Shown: in pieces, positions 14,298 through 18,128 of the stretch
How the letters are laid out: each line of letters opens with the position of its first letter
Numbering within the stretch: position 1 is the stretch's first letter
Source of the DNA: Archaeoglobaceae archaeon
Lineage (GTDB): Archaea > Halobacteriota > Archaeoglobi > Archaeoglobales > Archaeoglobaceae
Direction: 5' to 3'
NCBI GenBank assembly: GCA_025059545.1
Contig: JANXDJ010000024.1
Span: 1-18,128 of the forward strand
DNA: 18,128 nt
Position numbers and translations under genes: made by a program
Notes under the pieces: model-generated
What the model saw: only the letters and a program-made list of their open reading frames with translations
The model's database searches: none
Told to the model about the DNA's origin: nothing

Positions 14298-15022
14298 TCC
14301 GTGTCTTCGTTCTTCTCGTTTTCATATTCCTTTACGCACCAATTTTTTACGTAGTAGCCACTTCATTTCTCGATGGAGAAGAGATCACAACCAAGTGGTT
14401 CTTCAAGCTATCGGAAGACCAAAGAATAATAAATGCATTCTATAACAGCCTATTTTTAGCAATTCTCTCGACTTTATTCTCCGTAATCCTCGGCACCTTA
14501 GCAGCATATGGTTTCATAAAGAGTGAGGTAAAAGGAGAGTCTCTTTTCTACACTCCGATCGTTATACCGGAGATCACAGAAGCTTTATCGCTTCTACTCT
14601 TCTACAAGTTAATTTCCTTCTCTCTGGGATTCTATTCAGTGTTGATCGGGCATATAGCCTTCAACATAGCTTTTGTTTTCGTGATCGTTAAGGCGAGATT
14701 TTCAAGCTCCCTAAAAGCAATTGAAGAAGCTTCTATGACACTTGGAGCAGATGAAAAACGAACTTTCTTCAAAGTTACGGTTCCATTGATCATGCCAGGA
14801 ATAGTAGCTGCATCGCTGATCGCATTCACCCTCTCCTGGGATAACTTAGTTAAAACGGTTTTCACCACTGGTCCAGGTTTTCAAACACTGCCTCTTCTCA
14901 TCTGGTCTCAGGCTGCAAGAGGGGTTGTTAGTCCAACTTTGAACGCTTTAACGACTCTGATGCTTCTTGTCTCATTTATACTTGCATATTTCTACGTCAG
15001 AATTTCAATGCGGAGAGGGTAA
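14294..15022 (+). CDS. potC: Polyamine-type ABC transporter permease PotC
   Basis: This second permease has about six membrane helices. The frame is open back to 14174, inside potB, but the ATG at 14294 is chosen. It lies seven bases after GGAGGA (14281-14286), overlaps the potB TGA as ATGA, and gives a 242-residue protein starting MIRVFVLLVFIFLYAPIFYV, which is the usual PotC first helix. The EAA loop reads EEASMTLGADEKRTFFKVTVP. It pairs with PotB in the membrane. It is a little shorter than bacterial PotC (about 260). It ends 31 bases before the binding-protein start. Confidence 0.92.
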   Translation: MIRVFVLLVFIFLYAPIFYVVATSFLDGEEITTKWFFKLSEDQRIINAFYNSLFLAILSTLFSVILGTLAAYGFIKSEVKGESLFYTPIVIPEITEALSLLLFYKLISFSLGFYSVLIGHIAFNIAFVFVIVKARFSSSLKAIEEASMTLGADEKRTFFKVTVPLIMPGIVAASLIAFTLSWDNLVKTVFTTGPGFQTLPLLIWSQAARGVVSPTLNALTTLMLLVSFILAYFYVRISMRRG

Positions 15023-15024
15023 AG

Positions 15025-15032
15025 TTTTTATT
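15025..15032 (+). promoter_or_regulatory. Possible internal promoter ahead of potD
   Basis: TTTTTATT lies just after the potC stop and is centred about 26 bases before the potD ATG at 15054. No Shine-Dalgarno precedes that ATG. A separate leaderless potD transcript would allow more binding protein than permease to be made. Confidence 0.4.
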
Positions 15033-15053
15033 CCAGAATTTTCAAGCAAGAAC

Positions 15054-16214
15054 ATGGTTGATCAAAGCAGAAGAGATTTTCTCAAAATTGCTGGAGCTGG
15101 AATTGCGGGGCTTGCTTTTGGAGGGATTTTAGGCTACTTGTTTGGCGGTTCTGCATCCAACAGGCGAATTTTAGAACTTGAAGGTGAAATTGCAAAGCTA
15201 AGGTCTCAAGGACAAAGAATCCTCGAAAACGAACTTAGGGTTTATAACTGGTCCTACTATATACATGAAACTTTGCTCGACGTATTTTCAAGGCAAACTG
15301 GAATCCCAAGAGAGAAAATAGTTTATGAGGAATACGAGGATCCGAATTACGTCTTAACAAAGCTCGAGGCTGGTGGAAGTGGCTATGATGTTGTAATTTT
15401 GCCAGACTACTGTGTAGACATGGCAAGAAAGAAAAATTTGCTTCTGGAACTTGATAAAAAGTTGATTCCAAACTCTAAATTCCTCGATGAAAAATTTTCA
15501 AAGGATCTACCTTATGATCCAGAAGTAAAGTTCAGCATCGTTTACATGTGGGGCTCAACTGGCTTCGCTTGGCGAAGTGAAGTCGAAGATGTTACCACAC
15601 TTGAACAGATCTTTAACCCAGACTACGGATTCTTGCCAAAGTATAGAAAAAAGATCACGATGCTCGAAGAAGCTACTGAAGTTATCTGCTCCTGCAAAGC
15701 TTACCTTGGAAAAAAGATCGAAGATTGGAGCGATGAGACGCTCGCGGAAGTAAAGGAAGTTCTGATCAAGCAGAAGCCTTATCTCGCTGCATATGCTGGA
15801 ACTAATGTTTACTATGAGGGGTTGAAAAAAGGAACAATCTACGTCGCTCAAGCTTACAACGGAGACATTGTAAGGCTTAGAGAGGAGTTTAGCCAGGTAA
15901 AATTCGGCATTCCCGAAGAAGGTGGCACGATCTGGACAGACAATCTTTGCATTCCAAAAGATGCGAGACATATAAATTCAGCACACGAATTTATAAACTT
16001 CCTGCTCGATCCTGCGGTAGCAGCGGTTAATTCACAGTTCATAGGGTATGCAAATCCTGTGAAGGAATCTCAAGAATTCTTAGGAGACCTGCTCGAGGAT
16101 CCCGTAGTATACCCCCCTGAGGAGATTCAGAAGAAGATGTGGTTAATGCCCTCACTCACTGATGAAGAAAGGAGAAAGGTTGAGAAGCTTATGCTTGAAG
16201 TGAAAACCTTATAA
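15054..16214 (+). CDS. potD: Polyamine-binding protein PotD with Tat-type signal
   Basis: This 386-residue substrate-binding protein belongs to the PotD/PotF family. The frame is open back to 14967, but the ATG at 15054 places a twin-arginine signal, SRRDFLK (residues 5-11), at the N-terminus, followed by a glycine-rich hydrophobic stretch (12-31). There is no lipobox cysteine. A helical spacer (37-58) may separate an uncleaved membrane anchor from the binding domain, which starts LRVYNWSYYI (61-70). YDVVILPDYCVD (111-122) and FSIVYMWGSTGFAW (160-173) follow PotD closely. IWTDNL (293-298) keeps the Trp-x-Asp pair that contacts the polyamine in E. coli PotD. Polyamine binding is thus likely; spermidine against putrescine cannot be decided. 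Tat export implies it folds in the cytoplasm before export. Confidence 0.93.
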   Translation: MVDQSRRDFLKIAGAGIAGLAFGGILGYLFGGSASNRRILELEGEIAKLRSQGQRILENELRVYNWSYYIHETLLDVFSRQTGIPREKIVYEEYEDPNYVLTKLEAGGSGYDVVILPDYCVDMARKKNLLLELDKKLIPNSKFLDEKFSKDLPYDPEVKFSIVYMWGSTGFAWRSEVEDVTTLEQIFNPDYGFLPKYRKKITMLEEATEVICSCKAYLGKKIEDWSDETLAEVKEVLIKQKPYLAAYAGTNVYYEGLKKGTIYVAQAYNGDIVRLREEFSQVKFGIPEEGGTIWTDNLCIPKDARHINSAHEFINFLLDPAVAAVNSQFIGYANPVKESQEFLGDLLEDPVVYPPEEIQKKMWLMPSLTDEERRKVEKLMLEVKTL

Positions 16215-16220
16215 AAGTAT

Positions 16221-16251
16221 TTATTTTTAATAATACCTGTTATAATTTTTG
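16221..16251 (+). terminator. T-rich terminator region after potD
   Basis: Several short T runs (TTTATTTTTAATAA and TATAATTTTTGATTT) follow the potD stop within 40 bases, matching archaeal U-tract termination. There is no hairpin. Confidence 0.35.
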
Positions 16252-16359
16252 ATTTAGATCCCCATTTTTTAATTTGTGGAGTAGCATTGCTGTTCTTAAA
16301 TGATCCTTTTTCCTTATAAATTCGCTTATCGACAAATTTGATATTTGGTGAAGGAGATT

Positions 16360-16491
16360 TTGCGAATCAAAATCGGTCTTTCGAACCGTATAATTTTTAT
16401 TTTAAAATCTCAATTTGGGAAAAATACTAAATATCTAAAAATAAAAGAGAAACATGGATCCTCTAATCGAACTCCTAAAAAGAAAAAATAA
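16360..16491 (+). CDS. Possible short upstream ORF overlapping the endonuclease start
   Basis: A TTG-started frame of 43 codons is preceded by GGTGAAGGAG (16347-16356), a strong archaeal ribosome binding site. A TTATAAAT box (about 16312-16319) is placed to start transcription near 16342. The product would be very basic, ending PKKKK, with no recognised motif. It overlaps the first 38 bases of the endonuclease gene in another frame, so its translation could affect endonuclease translation. It may equally be a chance frame whose ribosome site is fortuitous. Confidence 0.2.
   Translation: MRIKIGLSNRIIFILKSQFGKNTKYLKIKEKHGSSNRTPKKKK
16374..16388. repeat. Short inverted repeat upstream of the endonuclease gene
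   Basis: CGGTCTTTCGAACCG has CGGT/ACCG arms around a TTCGAA core. It lies just upstream of an AT-rich box (16394-16405) and 66 bases before the endonuclease ATG. It could be an operator for a dimeric regulator; no regulator gene is seen nearby. Confidence 0.25.
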
Positions 16492-17086
16492 AATAGTAGA
16501 ACTTCTTGGAAGATTCTGGGAAATATTATACATCGAAGGGAGCACACCAGACATAGGAAAAAGAAGGGAACATATAATTCGAACTCTTTTGGAAGTCGAA
16601 TTTGGACTGAAAGTAATTCCCGCTCCCCCAATGGAAAGAGGTTGGGACTTCCAAGTAATATTCGATAATCAAAAAAGTGGATTCTATAGTTTAAAGACTA
16701 CAGAGAACATTACAACTATAAAGGTTGCTTGGAACGGTTTTCCCTCAATCGAAAGAGCGAGAAAATTTGAATTTAAATACCCAATACTTTATATCACTGC
16801 AAACAGAGATATTAAGGAGATTTCAGTATATGTTTTCGATGTGGAGGATTTGAACAACCTAAAAAATGAAATTGGAGATGATATGTGGTGGATACCAAAA
16901 AGTGGGACAAACCCAAGAGGTTTTGGAATAAATACACGCTCTTTGAAAAGTTTGATAATCAAAGCTGAAAAAAAGGGGAATGCTATAACCGAGAGATATA
17001 AGGCAGTTGATATTGCGAGATTAGAAAAAGAATACTGGAGAAAATGGTATCTTTTGTTAAAGGAATTAGCATTAAAACATGTCTAA
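16454..17086 (+). CDS. Putative type II restriction endonuclease, PD-(D/E)XK-like
   Basis: This 210-residue protein lies tail to tail with a DNA methyltransferase, the usual context of a type II restriction enzyme. An N-terminal helical region has GKRREHIIRTLLE (35-47), like the GxxxE helix seen in several PD-(D/E)XK nucleases. RGWDFQV (62-68, Asp65) and YSLKTTE (78-84, Lys81) follow at the spacing of a degenerate D...xxK active site, but Ser79 sits where the second acid is expected. Glu39 or Glu84 may take its place. Size and heat-loving context recall ThaI (CGCG), but I cannot confirm homology. No membrane segment is present. Base composition is AT-richer than its neighbours and GATC occurs once. 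Transcription may start from either of two AT boxes (16394-16405 or 16426-16434). Confidence 0.65.
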   Translation: MDPLIELLKRKNKIVELLGRFWEILYIEGSTPDIGKRREHIIRTLLEVEFGLKVIPAPPMERGWDFQVIFDNQKSGFYSLKTTENITTIKVAWNGFPSIERARKFEFKYPILYITANRDIKEISVYVFDVEDLNNLKNEIGDDMWWIPKSGTNPRGFGINTRSLKSLIIKAEKKGNAITERYKAVDIARLEKEYWRKWYLLLKELALKHV

Positions 17087-18012
17087 TTAAATTCAAGCAA
17101 AGTTTTCGTGCTTAAAATTTCTTTTATCCTTTCTAATGATGTTTTAACGTATTCTTCTTCGATATCTATGCCGATGAAATGCCTTCGAGCTTTTAGAGCA
17201 GCAACACAAGTTGTTCCACTTCCTACAAATGGATCCAAAACAACATCTCCTTCAAACGTAAAAAGCTGAATACATCTATATGGTAGCTCTATTGGATAAG
17301 GCGCCGGATGTCCAACTTTTTTAGCAGACTCTGGCTGAAATCTCCAGATGCTTTTTGTAAACTCGAGAAATTCATCTTTCGTTATACTATCCTTCTTATT
17401 GCCTTTTTCTCTCTTGAAATCTCCCTTTGATAGAACGATAATATATTCGTGTAGGTCTCTCAGTGTTGGATTAGTTGCGGACATCCAAGAACCCCAAGCA
17501 GTAGAAGATCCGACAAAAGCGTCACCTTTGTCCCAAATGATTTCTCCTCTGAAAAGAAAACCTATTTTCTCAAATAGTTGAATCATGTAAGCGTGTAGCG
17601 GGATATATGGCTTTCTTCCCAAATTTGCAACGTTAAAGCAAACTCTACCACCCCAAATCAGAACTCTATAAACTTCCCGCATGACTTTCTCGATGAAATC
17701 CAAATACTCTTCCAGCGTAAAGTCTTTATCGTACTCTTTGCCAACGTTATATGGTGGTGAAGTGACCATTAAATGAACACAGTTTTTAGGAAGTTTCTTC
17801 AACACTTCAATAGCGTCTCCTTGAATTATCTTATCAAGAAACTCCAGTGGAACAGGATTCTCTCGTAGTTCTTCAACACTTGGTTTTGGAAAGACAAAAT
17901 TTTCATAAATCTTTCTGGAGTAAAAAGGGCTCGAGTCGTGACTTTCTCTTCCTGCTGAACCAAATTCCCAAGTGCGAGTCTTCCTTCTTTTTCTGTTTTT
18001 CCGATCTTCCAT
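17083..18012 (-). CDS. DNA methyltransferase, probable N4-cytosine-specific (beta class)
   Basis: This 309-residue site-specific DNA methyltransferase uses AdoMet. Motif order is catalytic first: TSPPYN (84-89, motif IV), then DPFVGSGTT (260-268, motif I), with ARRHFIGIDI (275-284) after it, which is the beta-class arrangement. Ser-Pro-Pro-Tyr points to N4-methylcytosine, although some SPPY enzymes methylate adenine. GRESHDSSPFYSRKIYE (21-37) is an N-terminal signature shared by several N4-cytosine enzymes. The frame is open to a TTG at 18072, but the TATA box at 18084-18091 puts the transcript start near 18061, so the ATG at 18012 is chosen. The tail overlaps the endonuclease gene by four bases. 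It should protect the host at the endonuclease's site; that site cannot be read from sequence. Confidence 0.92.
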   Translation of the reverse strand: MEDRKNRKRRKTRTWEFGSAGRESHDSSPFYSRKIYENFVFPKPSVEELRENPVPLEFLDKIIQGDAIEVLKKLPKNCVHLMVTSPPYNVGKEYDKDFTLEEYLDFIEKVMREVYRVLIWGGRVCFNVANLGRKPYIPLHAYMIQLFEKIGFLFRGEIIWDKGDAFVGSSTAWGSWMSATNPTLRDLHEYIIVLSKGDFKREKGNKKDSITKDEFLEFTKSIWRFQPESAKKVGHPAPYPIELPYRCIQLFTFEGDVVLDPFVGSGTTCVAALKARRHFIGIDIEEEYVKTSLERIKEILSTKTLLEFN

Positions 18013-18083
18013 TACATTCAATATCCTTCCACTCAAGCTTTTAAAACTAACTGAACAATTTTTTAGATCCAATTGCCAATCTA

Positions 18084-18091
18084 TTTATATA
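18084..18091 (-). promoter_or_regulatory. TATA box of the methyltransferase gene
   Basis: The minus strand reads TATATAAA. Initiation about 26 bases on, near 18061, would give a leader of about 49 bases to the ATG at 18012 and would exclude the upstream TTG at 18072 as a start. Methyltransferase and endonuclease thus have separate, facing promoters. Confidence 0.55.
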
Positions 18092-18128
18092 GTGTAAAAA
18101 TAAAAATCACTCTATTTTTCCTTTAAAC

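Noticed and set aside
14967..15053. Longer start for PotD
   Set aside because: It would bury the twin-arginine signal about 35 residues in; the ATG at 15054 gives a proper signal peptide.
15555..15971. Minus-strand frame of 138 codons within potD
   Set aside because: Its composition is that of a shadow frame and potD is unambiguous on the other strand.
18013..18072. TTG start at 18072 for the methyltransferase
   Set aside because: The likely transcription start (near 18061) lies downstream of it, and the added residues have no family likeness.

Overview
The window looks like chromosome of a hyperthermophilic euryarchaeon, most likely of the Archaeoglobales. The reasons are the archaeal-type ftsZ-secE-spt5-rpl11 cluster, TATA/BRE promoters about 26 bases ahead of start codons (many leaderless), GTG and TTG starts, a PurD form that I recall from Archaeoglobus, and a moderately AT-rich composition with short intergenic gaps. 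The genus cannot be fixed from the sequence.

Layout. 1-2323: the 3' end of a phenylacetate-CoA ligase-like gene (+) meets, tail to tail, a phaE-phaC pair (-) for a class III polyhydroxyalkanoate synthase. 2370-4341: a multi-membrane histidine kinase and a DUF2124-like protein (-). 4428-6656: ftsZ, secE (59 codons), spt5 and rpl11 (+), joining division, protein export, transcription elongation and the ribosome. 6653-8453: a tightly overlapped three-gene operon (-) of a small membrane protein, an exported coiled-coil protein with a C-terminal membrane anchor, and a GPN-loop GTPase whose GPN motif reads GVN. 8564-9958: purD (+). 9938-10600: a PdeM-like metallophosphoesterase (-). 10653-12321: a degenerate KaiC/RAD55-like P-loop protein followed by a DUF362 ferredoxin (+). 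12514-16214: a potABCD-type polyamine ABC importer (+) with a Tat-type binding protein. 16454-18012: a tail-to-tail restriction-modification pair of a putative PD-(D/E)XK endonuclease (+) and an N4-cytosine-type methyltransferase (-).

Most of the window is ordinary core archaeal genome. The parts worth a second look are the archaeal PHA synthase, the GVN-variant GTPase operon with its two uncharacterised membrane proteins, the Walker-degenerate ATPase next to a DUF362 ferredoxin, and the restriction-modification cassette. The cassette has far fewer GATC tetramers than most neighbouring genes, and its endonuclease is preceded by a possible overlapping upstream ORF and an inverted repeat. No tRNA, rRNA, CRISPR array or insertion sequence was seen, and no gene-free stretch exceeds 300 bases.
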